Positions 35,050-43,273 of a stretch of DNA of 64,000 nucleotides are shown here, in pieces. Each line of letters opens with the position of its first letter. Positions within the stretch are counted from its first letter, which is position 1. Both the position numbers and the translations under genes were made by a program. Source of the DNA: Roseiarcus sp963753135 (GTDB lineage Bacteria; Pseudomonadota; Alphaproteobacteria; Rhizobiales; Beijerinckiaceae); assembly GCA_963753135.1 (NCBI GenBank), contig CAVWBA010000006.1, positions 1 through 64,000 of the forward strand. The letters run 5' to 3'. Under the pieces are notes generated by a model that searched no databases, had not been told where the DNA came from, and was given only the letters and a program-made list of their open reading frames with translations.

Positions 35050-36678
35050 CTACACCAGCCGGCTTTGCGCCTTGGCCGCAGCGATGAAGCTCGCGAATAG
35101 CGGGTGGGGCTCGAACGGCCTCGACTTGAGCTCCGGATGGAACTGCACGCCGATGAACCAGGGATGGTCGGCAAGCTCGATTGTCTCGGGCAAAAGGCCG
35201 TCCGGCGACATGCCGGCGAACACGAGGCCCTTCGCCTCCAGGCGCGCCTGGTAGGCGGTGTTGACCTCGTAGCGGTGGCGGTGGCGCTCGGAAATCTCGG
35301 TGTCTCCGTAAATGGCGGCGATGCGCGAGCCCGGCTTGAGATCGGCCTTATAGGCGCCTAGACGCATGGTGCCGCCGAGGTCGCCGGCCGCCTGACGCCG
35401 TTCGAGCTCGTTGCCGCGGAGCCACTCCGTCATGAGCCCGACCACCGGCTCCGGGGTCGGGCCGAACTCGGTCGAGTTGGCTTGCGGAAGTCCGGCGAGC
35501 GAGCGCGTCGCCTCGATGACCGCCATCTGCATGCCGAAACAGATGCCGAAATAGGGCACCTTGCGCTCGCGCGCGAACCGCGCCGCCATGATCTTGCCCT
35601 CGGCGCCGCGCGACCCGAAGCCGCCCGGCACGAGAATGCCGTTCACCCCTTCGAGCCGCGGCGCGGGGTCGGCGCTCTCGAAGATCTCGCTTTCGATCCA
35701 GTCGAGCTTGACGCGCACATGATTGGCCATGCCGCCGTGAGTCAGGGCCTCGATCAGCGACTTGTAGGCGTCCTTGAGCCCGGTGTATTTGCCGACCACG
35801 GCGATCGACACCTCGCCTTCCGGATTGTGATAGGCCTTGGAGACGCTGTCCCAGCGGCGCATGTCGGGCTTGGGCGCGGGCTCGATGCCGAAGGCGGCCA
35901 GCACCTCACGGTCGAGGCCGGCGGCGTGGTAGAGCGCCGGCACGTCGTAGATCGACGGCGCATCGCGCGCCTCGATCACCGCGCCCTCGCGCACGTTGCA
36001 GAAGAGCGCGAGCTTGCGCCGTTCGTCGCGCGGAATCTCGCGGTCGCAGCGGCAGAGCAGAATGTGCGGCTGGACGCCGATCGAGCGCAATTCCTTGACC
36101 GAGTGCTGCGTCGGCTTGGTCTTGAGCTCGCCTGCGGTCGGGATGAAGGGCAGGAGCGTCAGGTGGATGAAGACCACGTGGCCGCGCGGCAGGTCGTTGC
36201 CGAGCTGGCGGATCGCCTCGAAGAACGGCAGGCCCTCGATGTCCCCGACGGTCCCGCCGATTTCGACCAGCACGAAGTCGAAGCCGTCGTTGCCCTCGAG
36301 GATGAAGTCCTTGATCGCGTTGGTGACATGCGGAATGACCTGCACCGTCGCGCCGAGATAGTCGCCGCGCCGCTCCTTGGCGATCAGCTCCTGATAGATT
36401 CGGCCCGTCGTGATGTTGTCCTGCTTATTGGCGCTGCGGCCGGTGAAGCGCTCGTAATGGCCGAGGTCGAGGTCGGTCTCGGCGCCGTCGTCGGTGACGA
36501 ACACTTCCCCGTGCTGGGTCGGGCTCATCGTGCCCGGATCGACATTGAGATAAGGGTCGAGCTTGCGCAGGCGGACGGTATAGCCGCGCGCCTGGAGAAG
36601 CGCTCCGAGAGCGGCTGAAGCGAGACCCTTGCCAAGCGAGGAGACCACGCCGCCGGTGATGAAGATATACCGCGCCAT
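35050..36678 (-). CDS. pyrG: CTP synthase
   Basis: PyrG makes CTP from UTP, ATP and glutamine. The 542-residue protein has both domains. The N-terminal synthase has YIFITGGVVSSLGKGLASAA, QHGEVFVTDDGAETDLDLGH and EIGGTVGDIEGLPFFEAIRQ. The C-terminal class I glutamine amidotransferase has GILVPGGFGSRGAEGKIMAA, the nucleophile in YFGICFGMQMAV, and the His-Glu pair in GVQFHPELKSRPFEPHPLF. Length and motifs are complete. secG and eno, common neighbours in this order, are not adjacent. It is divergent from an alpha/beta hydrolase 170 bp away. Confidence 0.98.
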   Translation of the reverse strand: MARYIFITGGVVSSLGKGLASAALGALLQARGYTVRLRKLDPYLNVDPGTMSPTQHGEVFVTDDGAETDLDLGHYERFTGRSANKQDNITTGRIYQELIAKERRGDYLGATVQVIPHVTNAIKDFILEGNDGFDFVLVEIGGTVGDIEGLPFFEAIRQLGNDLPRGHVVFIHLTLLPFIPTAGELKTKPTQHSVKELRSIGVQPHILLCRCDREIPRDERRKLALFCNVREGAVIEARDAPSIYDVPALYHAAGLDREVLAAFGIEPAPKPDMRRWDSVSKAYHNPEGEVSIAVVGKYTGLKDAYKSLIEALTHGGMANHVRVKLDWIESEIFESADPAPRLEGVNGILVPGGFGSRGAEGKIMAARFARERKVPYFGICFGMQMAVIEATRSLAGLPQANSTEFGPTPEPVVGLMTEWLRGNELERRQAAGDLGGTMRLGAYKADLKPGSRIAAIYGDTEISERHRHRYEVNTAYQARLEAKGLVFAGMSPDGLLPETIELADHPWFIGVQFHPELKSRPFEPHPLFASFIAAAKAQSRLV

Positions 36679-36847
36679 GGGGCTTCTCTCCTAACCGATC
36701 GGAATCGATTCGGCGAGGAGGAAATTTGGCGACCCCAGAGCCGAATTCGGCCTCGCAAGCGCCCTTGACGCCGGCCGCGCGTCCGCGCCAGATCTCTCGC
36801 GAGTAAAAATGCGCGCTTCGTGGCAGGGCGCAAGACGAGGGGCGGGA

Positions 36848-37780
36848 ATGCCGGGGAGCGAATTCACGTTTCGCGCCGACGACGGGCAGAGCCTGCTCGC
36901 GCGGCGCTGGCTTACCGAGGGACGCCCGCGCGCTGTCGTGCAGATTGCGCACGGTCTCACCGAGCACAGCGGGCGCTATGCGCGTCTCGCAGCCGCGCTC
37001 AACGCCGCAGGCTACGCCGTTTACGCCAACGATCATCGCGGCCACGGGCCAAGCACGGCCGCCGCCGACCTCGGCCATTTCGCCGACGAGGGCGGATGGG
37101 ACAAGGTCGTCGGCGACCTCTGGACCTTCAATCGCCTGATCGCCGCCGAGCAGCCGGGCGCTCCCATCGTCTTCCTCGGCCATTCGCTGGGCTCGTTCCT
37201 CGGGCGCTCCTTCATCGCCAGGCACTCGGACGCCTTGGCCGGCGTCGCCCTTTCGGGATCGAACGGCAAGCCGCCAGCGATCGCGACGCTGGGGAGGCTG
37301 ATCGCCCGCGAGGAGCGGCTGCGCTTAAGCAAGCGGGGCCACAGTCAGTTCATCTTCAAGATGTGGTTCGGCGACTTCAACAAGCCTTTCCGCCCCGCGC
37401 GCACCCCGTTCGATTGGCTCTCGCGCGACGAGAGGGAGGTCGACGCCTATGTCGCCGATCCGTTCTGCGGATTTCCGTTCACCACCCAGCTCGCGATCGA
37501 CGTGCTCGACGCGCTTCCCCACGCCACGAGCCCCGCGAGCCTCGCGCCGATCCGCAAGGACATGGCCCTCTACGTCTTCTCCGGCGACCGCGATCCGGTC
37601 GGGGCCAATATCCAGGGCCTCATCCGGGACCTCGAAGGCGCCGGCTTCACCCGGCTCACGACCCGCCTCTATCCGGGCGCCCGGCACGAGACGCTGAACG
37701 AAACGAACCGCGACGAGGTGACGCGCGATCTCATCGCCTGGCTCGACGGGACCGTGGGCAAGCAAACAAACGCAGCCTAA
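36848..37780 (+). CDS. Alpha/beta hydrolase, lysophospholipase/monoacylglycerol lipase-like
   Basis: A 310-residue serine hydrolase of the Hydrolase_4 (monoglyceride lipase-like) group. It has the oxyanion block VVQIAHGLTEHSGRYARLAA, NDHRGHGPSTA, the nucleophile elbow VFLGHSLGSFLGRSF (GHSLG), an Asp in FSGDRDPVG and the His in YPGARHETLNE. ATG 36848 follows GACGAGGGGCGGG and removes a 13-residue unconserved extension starting at 36809. It is probably cytosolic; the natural lipid or ester substrate is unknown. Copy B of the AT-rich repeat begins at its stop codon. Confidence 0.92.
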   Translation: MPGSEFTFRADDGQSLLARRWLTEGRPRAVVQIAHGLTEHSGRYARLAAALNAAGYAVYANDHRGHGPSTAAADLGHFADEGGWDKVVGDLWTFNRLIAAEQPGAPIVFLGHSLGSFLGRSFIARHSDALAGVALSGSNGKPPAIATLGRLIAREERLRLSKRGHSQFIFKMWFGDFNKPFRPARTPFDWLSRDEREVDAYVADPFCGFPFTTQLAIDVLDALPHATSPASLAPIRKDMALYVFSGDRDPVGANIQGLIRDLEGAGFTRLTTRLYPGARHETLNETNRDEVTRDLIAWLDGTVGKQTNAA

Positions 37781-37860
37781 GTAAGCGCTAGTAAATTTAC
37801 TAACGTTTATTTTTCCGAATCGGGACTTTTCAATGGGTTACGGCCGATAAAAATAAAAAA
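37779..37860 (+). repeat. Dispersed AT-rich intergenic repeat, copy B
   Basis: It aligns with copy A over about 75 nt: GTAAGCGCTAGTAAA, then CGTTTATTTTTCCGAATCG, GGGACTTTTCAATGGGTTAC and AAAATAA. The shared core with copy C is GACTTTTCAA plus GGGTTRCGGC. The element overlaps the last base pair of the hydrolase stop codon and lies in an otherwise empty 320-bp intergenic stretch (37781-38100). Confidence 0.7.
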
Positions 37861-38100
37861 ATCCGCGCTGAGGCCTCTCGTATTCTAACAGCTACGACCC
37901 GTACACTCTTCCTCTCCCTGCCTCCTGCGAAAGCCGGCCTGGCCGCGCGCGGAATCCGACGAAGGAGAATCCCATAACAGGTAATTCTGAATTTAAAAAA
38001 ACAATGCTGAGCAAAAATTCTTGCGGGGGCACTGGTCGCCCGACGAGCCGCATCGGCGGGCAACCGAGCGCGAAGGACAGAGGCGGCTCGGCCGTATCGC

Positions 38101-38325
38101 CTAGGCCGCCCTCTCCAGACACTCCGCGATCCACAGCTTGACCAAAGCTTGCCGGGTCACGCCGAGGCGTCGGGCCTCGCGGTCGAGCGCTTCGACCACC
38201 CAGGCCGGGAAATCGACGTTGACCCGCCTGATCTCCAGATTGGGGCGGCGCGCCTTCGCCCAGTCGACGTCGCGCGAGACATCCTCGCCCGCATCGAATT
38301 TCTCGTCGAAATCACGCGCCTTCAT
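38101..38325 (-). CDS. BrnA-like ribbon-helix-helix antitoxin
   Basis: A 74-residue protein with an acidic N-terminus (MKARDFDEKFDAGEDVSRDV) and a C-terminal ribbon-helix-helix region (IRRVNVDFPAWVVEALDREA, RRLGVTRQALVKLWIAECLE). This arrangement is typical of BrnA/CopG antitoxins that repress their own promoter and neutralise a BrnT RNase. The expected toxin gene immediately upstream is reduced to a C-terminal stub overlapping this start codon, so the antitoxin appears to be an orphan. Confidence 0.85.
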   Translation of the reverse strand: MKARDFDEKFDAGEDVSRDVDWAKARRPNLEIRRVNVDFPAWVVEALDREARRLGVTRQALVKLWIAECLERAA

Positions 38326-38431
38326 GAGACTCGATCTCCTCCTTGCGCGACCGCCGGACCGAAATGATCCGCGTTCGCTCGGCCCGTCTTACACAAACAG
38401 CGGGCCAGCCCCGGTCTGTTTCTTTGTATCC
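38312..38431 (-). pseudogene. BrnT-like toxin, C-terminal stub
   Basis: A minus-strand frame ending at 38312 reads AVCVRRAERTRIISVRRSRK followed by EEIESHEGA. The RIIS-x-RR-x-RKEE pattern is the usual BrnT C-terminus, and the 14-bp overlap with the antitoxin start is typical of brnTA operons. The frame has no start, and the N-terminal half of the toxin is missing: the VOC gene ends at 38436, immediately adjacent. A deletion has probably removed the toxin body. Confidence 0.6.
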
Positions 38432-38435
38432 GGCC

Positions 38436-38849
38436 CTACCCCTCGACATAAGACGCGATCTCGATCAGGCTGCCGTCCGGGTCGCGGCAATAGACGGACA
38501 TGAGGGTACCTTGCGCGCCCTGTCTTCGGCCGGGGCCGGTCACGATGGCGATCCCCTCGGCCTGCAGATGCCGGACGACCTGGTCCGGCGTCGAGTTGGT
38601 CAAAAAGCACAGGTCCTCGCCGCCCGCGGCTTCATGATCGGCCGTGAACCAATCCTCCTTGCTCGTCGTGATCGGACGGAGGTTGATCTTCTGGCGGCCG
38701 AATCGCATCGCGGCGCGCGGCGGCTTGCCGGGCTCGGGGGATGTGTCCTCGCGGGTCATGCCAAGCACCCGCTCATACCATTGGGCGGAGGCCTCGAGGT
38801 CGGAGACCTGAACGACCAAATGGTCCAGCGCCTGCACCGTCAATGGCAT
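38436..38849 (-). CDS. VOC-family (glyoxalase-like) protein
   Basis: A 137-residue vicinal-oxygen-chelate protein: QALDHLVVQVSDLEASAQWY with the first metal-ligand His, ERVLGMTRE, RFGRQKINLRP, and the C-terminal GAQGTLMSVYCRDPDGSLIE with the Glu ligand in LIEIASY. It resembles the STM3117-like virulence-associated lyase group. The function (isomerase, lyase or resistance protein) cannot be told from the sequence. GGAGAG is present upstream. Its end abuts the toxin stub. Confidence 0.9.
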   Translation of the reverse strand: MPLTVQALDHLVVQVSDLEASAQWYERVLGMTREDTSPEPGKPPRAAMRFGRQKINLRPITTSKEDWFTADHEAAGGEDLCFLTNSTPDQVVRHLQAEGIAIVTGPGRRQGAQGTLMSVYCRDPDGSLIEIASYVEG

Positions 38850-38902
38850 AGCGGGCTCTCCTTGTCTTCATGCGCTGGCGCCGGCGGAGTGGGCCCCGGG
38901 CG

Positions 38903-38918
38903 GTAACCTGTTATTAAC
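38903..38918 (+). promoter_or_regulatory. CtrA-like box candidate
   Basis: GTAA-N7-TTAAC matches the CtrA consensus TTAA-N7-TTAAC with one mismatch, and the site continues as TTAACCAT. It lies between the divergent VOC and DUF2934 genes. This is a short motif and could occur by chance. Confidence 0.25.
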
Positions 38919-39004
38919 CATGATCCGGGAACTTTCGCCTCAACTCGGGCGGCCTGGCCCAGCGGAACGGTCGCCTCGAGAGTGGACATCAAGAGAGGTT
39001 CCCT

Positions 39005-39265
39005 ATGGCCAAGAAAACCATCGCCAGCGCCGAGAAGAAGGCGAGCAGCAAGCCGAAACTAGCCAAGAAAGCCAAGCAGGCCGCCGCAATCGACGCCGCT
39101 CCCGCGATCGAGGTCAAGGTCCGGGTGGACGACGATCTGATCCGCGAGCGCGCCTATGTCATCTGGATCGCCGAAGGCCGACCCCACGGCCGCGATCTCG
39201 CGCACTGGCAGCGGGCGAGACACGAGCTTCTCGCGGCAAGTCGACAGCCGTCATTGCAAGCGTAG
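39005..39265 (+). CDS. DUF2934 domain protein
   Basis: An 86-residue basic protein. The N-terminal half is Lys/Ala-rich (MAKKTIASAEKKASSKPKLA). The C-terminal half carries the DUF2934 motif IRERAYVIWIAEGRPHGRDL followed by AHWQRARHEL. Members are common in Hyphomicrobiales and of unknown function. GAGAGGTTCCCT upstream offers a ribosome-binding site. Its last 17 bases run into the REP-like element that follows, so the C-terminal residues (SLQA) derive from the repeat. Confidence 0.85.
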   Translation: MAKKTIASAEKKASSKPKLAKKAKQAAAIDAAPAIEVKVRVDDDLIRERAYVIWIAEGRPHGRDLAHWQRARHELLAASRQPSLQA

Positions 39266-39340
39266 CGAAGCAATCCACGGAACGTAAGGGCGCGGCGACT
39301 CTGGATTGCTTCGTCGCTGCCCTCCTCGCAATGACAGCTC
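39249..39340. repeat. REP-like palindromic intergenic element
   Basis: It starts GTCATTGCAAGCGTAGCGAAG and ends CCTCGCAATGACAG, so the ends are inverted repeats. CAATCC and GGATTG form an inner pair. It is the same family as the element at 16949-17083 and supplies the stop codon of the DUF2934 gene. Confidence 0.7.
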
Positions 39341-39371
39341 TGGATCCGCGGGCCCCCTCCCGGCGCCGGCG

Positions 39372-39590
39372 TCAACCGGACGTCGGATTGTCGTCGACCA
39401 GGGCGTGGCGGCGACAGTGAAACGTCCTCAGTCGCTCAACCGGACTGTGCCAATGGAGCATCGCCTCGAGGCAATGCTCCTCCTCCTGTTCGATCTCGCT
39501 CAGGCAATGCGGCCGCATCTTGGCGACCACTTCATCCAGCTTGCGCCACTTGGGCTGGGCGCGAAGCCTGTCGGTCAGAGTCGCGAACAT
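39372..39590 (-). CDS. Small hypothetical protein
   Basis: A 72-residue frame starting MFATLTDRLRAQPKWRKLDE with GGAGGCGACG just upstream on the minus strand. It has two Cys-His pairs (MRPHCLSEIEQEEEHC and HCRRHAL), but no recognised zinc-finger spacing. The composition fits a soluble protein. No family is recognised. Confidence 0.45.
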   Translation of the reverse strand: MFATLTDRLRAQPKWRKLDEVVAKMRPHCLSEIEQEEEHCLEAMLHWHSPVERLRTFHCRRHALVDDNPTSG

Positions 39591-39806
39591 CGTCGCCTCC
39601 GCTCCCCGCCGCTCGGGACCAATGCCCCCGAGCGCCCGCTGTTCCTCCCACGGCGAAATAAGCCGTCAGTTTCTTACGCCCTGCATAACAAGATCCTGTG
39701 CCTAAATTAGGGTCATGGGCGCTCGAACGCGCCAATTCCGCCTCTTGGCGGCAAATCGTCAGAACGGCTTCCGGATGGCGCTCCGCCGGCGCGCGCGGCC
39801 TTCGGC

Positions 39807-40917
39807 TCAGATCACGAAATCGACTTCGTGCGTCTGTGGCTCCGGGACGACGGCAACGTCCACGGGAACGATCCAATTGGCGGCGTAGCTCTCACAGTCA
39901 GACCGCTGCTGTTCCGGTTGAACGCGCCCCGCCGCATCGACGGCGCGACATCGCAGCCGATATCTCCCCAGTTCATGAGGAGTCCAAATACACTCCCACA
40001 AACGCCACGCGTATGGGTGTTCCGTGTCGAGCAGCCGCGCCTCGCGCCAGCCTTTGCCATCACCGGTACAGACTTGGACCTGCCGGATGGCAGCCTCCCC
40101 GCTCCAGGCCGCTCCAAAAATCCGATAGGGTCGGCCCGCGATGAGATTCGCCCCATTCACCGGGCGCGCGATCTGCGATTTGACCTCCATCTCCGTAAGG
40201 GGAACCAGCATCGGTTCTCCCGCGCCGCGTTCCCAGCGGAAATAGTCGCGCGCCTGCCAGTAGCCGAGGAACGGTTGCTCAAGCACCCTGATATGCGTGA
40301 TCCACTTCACCCAGGCCATGCCGAACCAGCCGCCCACCACCGCGCGCAGCGGGTGACCATGGTCGCGCGTCAACGGCGCGTCATTCATCGAATAGGCGAG
40401 CAGGGCGCCATCGCCGACCGCTTTCTCAAGCGGCAAACTGCGCGCAAATGCGATCGGGCCGGGCGAAGCCGTCTTCTTGTTCGCGTCGACGACGCCGCTG
40501 TCGGCGCCGATAAGCAAGACCTCTTGGGCGGCGCCCTTGACGCCCGCTCTCTCCAACACCTCGCGCAGAAGAACACCGGTCCACTCGGCGTTGCCGACGG
40601 CCCCGTTCTGCCACTGCAACCCTTCCCTCGCCGGTTCATAATAGACGCGGCCGTTGCCGGCGCACTCGACGACGGCGGCAAGAGTTCGTGCGCGGCATCG
40701 CCTTTATTGCATCGAGATCAAGTTCGAGGGGCCGCTCGACCGCTCCATCGATCCGAAGTCGCCATTCTCGCGCGTCGAGCTCAGGCGATGGGAAATGGTT
40801 GCGCACGAAGAACAGGTCGGCTGGAATCAGCCACTCCGAGAGCGACGCAAACGGAAACTCGACATTCGGCGGGGATTTCTGTCGAACAATCAAACCGGGT
40901 TGCTCTGGCGAGGGCAT
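39807..40917 (-). pseudogene. Sulfite oxidase-like molybdopterin oxidoreductase with one frameshift
   Basis: The N-terminus (ATG 40917) reads EWLIPADLFFVRNHFPSPEL and REWRLRIDGAVERPLELDLD, typical of sulfite oxidase/nitrate reductase-type molybdopterin domains. Near 40690 an extra A shifts the frame. The next frame supplies the molybdenum-ligand Cys in TLAAVVECAGNGRVYY, then AEWTGVLLREVLERAGVKGA, NDAPLTRDHGHPLRAVVGGW, GMAWVKWITHIRVLEQPF and the C-terminal dimerisation domain (VNGANLIAGRPYRIFGAAWS) to 39807. The corrected length is about 370 residues. No export signal or cytochrome partner was seen. The Cys lies in the shifted part, so the uncorrected protein would be inactive. Confidence 0.82.
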
Positions 40918-40951
40918 TAAGGCTCGTCCTTCCGTTCCAAAGGCCGACCAC

Positions 40952-41524
40952 TCAAGGCCAGCGCTTCGCGACGCGCTCGCGCACCGGAGTTTCGATCTCG
41001 GGCGGCGCGTTGCGAATGTAGGCGAGCGCCGCCGCAAACTTGGCCGGTTCGTCGGCTTCCAGAGTTTCGAGATACTGGATCGCCGCGGAGACGGAGAACG
41101 GCTCGCCGCCCTTGCCCCAGTCGCCGAAGTTGCTCTTGACCGCCATCCAGATGGCGGCGTCGTAGCCATTCGCCGTGGCCCAGGCGCCGATCGTCGCGAC
41201 GGCTTCCGGATGACGCTCCATGGCGACATCGCTTTGCTTGCCGGAAGCGGGCTCGACGAAGCCGATCGTCTCCGAGGTTCGCAACCCTTCCCTGGCTCGC
41301 AGGTTCTCCATCGCCGCATCGAGCGTGGGAAGCGCGCTCGGCGCCGAATAGGTTTTGCAGAGCGCGCCGAAGGTTTCGTCGATCGCAAGCGTGAGGCGCC
41401 CGTCGGCCGCAATGCTGCAGAACTCGATGGGGAGGAGCGGACCATTCGCCGCGAATGGGGCGGCGATTTCAAGACCCTTGGGATCCCACACCAACGAGCC
41501 CCAGGCCAAAAGCACGCTCTTCAC
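40952..41524 (-). CDS. Conserved protein of unknown function
   Basis: A 190-residue protein opening MKSVLLAWGSLVWDPKGLEI. The AWGSLVWDP start recalls the strand-loop of gamma-glutamylcyclotransferase-like proteins (YGSL), but no other family landmark could be confirmed. The middle is acidic and helical; TIGAWATANGYDAAIWMAVK and FSVSAAIQYLETLE are the most regular parts. It lies 34 bp upstream of the frameshifted sulfite-oxidase-like gene on the same strand, so the two may be co-transcribed. Confidence 0.75.
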   Translation of the reverse strand: MKSVLLAWGSLVWDPKGLEIAAPFAANGPLLPIEFCSIAADGRLTLAIDETFGALCKTYSAPSALPTLDAAMENLRAREGLRTSETIGFVEPASGKQSDVAMERHPEAVATIGAWATANGYDAAIWMAVKSNFGDWGKGGEPFSVSAAIQYLETLEADEPAKFAAALAYIRNAPPEIETPVRERVAKRWP

Positions 41525-41589
41525 ATTTTCAACTCCTCATGAAACCTTTGCCCGACACGTGTTGGTTCGTCCCTTCTCGCCGCGCTATT

Positions 41590-41672
41590 GCCCGTCAGGC
41601 CCGCGCAAAGCGGGCATCCATGAAGGTTCTGCCCAAACGCTGGATACCCGCTTGCGCGGGTTTGACAAGCTG
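41590..41672. repeat. REP-like element, CGGGCATCC family
   Basis: GTCAGGCCCGCGCAAAGCGGGCATCC at one end and GGATACCCGCTTGCGCGGGTTTGAC at the other are near-inverted repeats, each containing its own CCGC/GCGG hairpin. A related copy is at 44284-44362. This is a second REP family, distinct from that at 16949-17083. Confidence 0.65.
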
Positions 41673-41716
41673 GTTGGAAGCGATTCGATCGAGAAGCGGG
41701 GCGGGGGAAACGTCGC

Positions 41717-43135
41717 TCAGGCGTAGAACACCTTGCCCGGATTGAACAGGTTGGCGGGATCGAACGAGGCTTTGATGCGCCGCATCAGGTCGATCGCGAT
41801 GGCCCCGTGCTCCTCCTCCATATATTCCCGTTTCTTCTGGCCGACCCCGTGCTCGCCCGTGCAGGTGCCGCCCATGGCGATGGCGCGATGCGCGAGGCGG
41901 GAGGCGAAAGCGTCCGCCGCCTCGATCTCCGCCTTGTTGTCCATGTCAATAAGCGGCCCGCAATGAAAATTGCCGTCGCCGACATGGCCGACGATCGGCG
42001 CGATGAGGCCGCTGCGAGCGATGTCGTCGAGCGTCTCCTCGACGCAATCTGCCAGCCGCGAGATCGGCACGCAGGCGTCGGTGGAGAACGGCCGCGCGCC
42101 AGGGCGAAGCGTCATTTGCGACCAATAGGTGTCGTGACGCGCCTGCCAGAGCTTGTTGCGCTCCTCAAGCTTGGTCGCCGAAGTGAGCGTCCCGCCGCCA
42201 TGGGCCGCGGCGATTTCGCCGAAGCGGCGCGTCTGTTCGGCGACGCTTTGCTCCGTGCCGTGGAATTCGACCAGAAGCAGCGGCTGCTCGGGCAATTCGG
42301 TATGCGAATAATTGTTGAAGGCGCGCACCGACAGCGTGTCGATGAGCTCGATGCGGGCGATCGGCAGGCCGGACTGGATCGTTTCGATCGTCGTCTCGCA
42401 GGCTGCGCGTATCGAGGGGAACGAGCAATGGCCGGCCGCGATCGCCTCGGGAATGCCGGAGAGCCTGAGCGCGACCTCGACGATCACGCCGAGCGTGCCT
42501 TCGGCGCCGATGAAGAGGTGGGTGAGATCGTAACCGGCCGAGGACTTCTTCGCCCGCGTGCCGGTGCGCAGGAAGGATCCGTCGGCGACGACCACGCCGA
42601 GCGACAGCACGAGGTCCTTCATCGTCCCGTAGCGCACCGCATTGGTGCCGGAGGCGCGGGTCGCGGCCATGCCGCCGAGGGAGGCGTCGGCGCCTGGATC
42701 GATGGGGAAGAAGAGGCCGCTGTCGCGCAGGTGCTCGTTGAGCTGCTTGCGCGTGACGCCTGGCTCGACCACGCAATCGAGATCGTCGGCGTCGACGGCC
42801 AGAACAGTGTTCATGCGCGTCAGATCGAGCGAGACGCCGCCATGGGGCGCATTGACATGGCCCTCGAGCGACGAGCCGACGCCGAACGGGATGATTGGCG
42901 CGTCATGGCCAGCGCAGAGCTTCACGAGGTCGATCACGTCCTCCTTGGACTCGGCGAATACGACCGCGTCCGGCGGCTCGTTCTCAAGCCAAGTGAGGGT
43001 GTGCCCGTGCGCCTTGCGGATCGCTTCCGAGGCGGTGAAGCGGTTGCCGAAACGGGCGGCGAGATCGGAATTGAGCGCGGCGACCGCGTCGCTCGAGAGG
43101 CGGCCTTGGCGTTGGCGGACGGAGAGTGAGGTCAC
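41717..43135 (-). CDS. FAD-linked D-lactate/glycolate dehydrogenase (GlcD/Dld type)
   Basis: A 472-residue flavoprotein of the FAD-binding PCMH / FAD-oxidase C-terminal family. The FAD domain shows PDAVVFAESKEDVIDLVKLC, IIPFGVGSSLEGHVNAPHGG, VVEPGVTRKQLNEHLRDSGL and DASLGGMAATRASGTNAVRY. The C-terminal domain has VGHVGDGNFHCGPLIDMDNK with a metal-binding His, and GTCTGEHGVGQKKREYMEEE. This matches cytochrome-linked D-lactate dehydrogenases. GTG 43135 is preferred; a TTG start at 43162 would add nine residues. No glcE or glcF genes adjoin, so it works as a single-chain enzyme. Confidence 0.92.
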   Translation of the reverse strand: MTSLSVRQRQGRLSSDAVAALNSDLAARFGNRFTASEAIRKAHGHTLTWLENEPPDAVVFAESKEDVIDLVKLCAGHDAPIIPFGVGSSLEGHVNAPHGGVSLDLTRMNTVLAVDADDLDCVVEPGVTRKQLNEHLRDSGLFFPIDPGADASLGGMAATRASGTNAVRYGTMKDLVLSLGVVVADGSFLRTGTRAKKSSAGYDLTHLFIGAEGTLGVIVEVALRLSGIPEAIAAGHCSFPSIRAACETTIETIQSGLPIARIELIDTLSVRAFNNYSHTELPEQPLLLVEFHGTEQSVAEQTRRFGEIAAAHGGGTLTSATKLEERNKLWQARHDTYWSQMTLRPGARPFSTDACVPISRLADCVEETLDDIARSGLIAPIVGHVGDGNFHCGPLIDMDNKAEIEAADAFASRLAHRAIAMGGTCTGEHGVGQKKREYMEEEHGAIAIDLMRRIKASFDPANLFNPGKVFYA

Positions 43136-43273
43136 GGGGCTTCGCTTTTGTTCGAAACCCAAAGATTAGTCGCATCGGCGCTCCATGGCTAGCACGGGGC
43201 CGCACTGCTTGGCCCTTGACGGCGCCTCGTCATCCAACGCGTATAATGAAGGTCAAACCCGAGGAGAGGACGC

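Noticed and set aside
35482..36618. Long plus-strand open frame (378 codons) opposite pyrG
   Set aside because: It is antisense to the complete CTP synthase gene and its translation is Arg/Glu/Val-rich without any domain; long antisense frames are expected in GC-rich DNA.
40952..41524. Assignment as gamma-glutamylcyclotransferase
   Set aside because: Only the GSL-like start matches; the catalytic Glu region could not be located, so it is left as unknown.
41807..43129. Long plus-strand open frame (440 codons) opposite the FAD dehydrogenase
   Set aside because: It lies wholly antisense to a gene with complete family motifs, and the translation is low-complexity Arg/Asp/Gly without homology.
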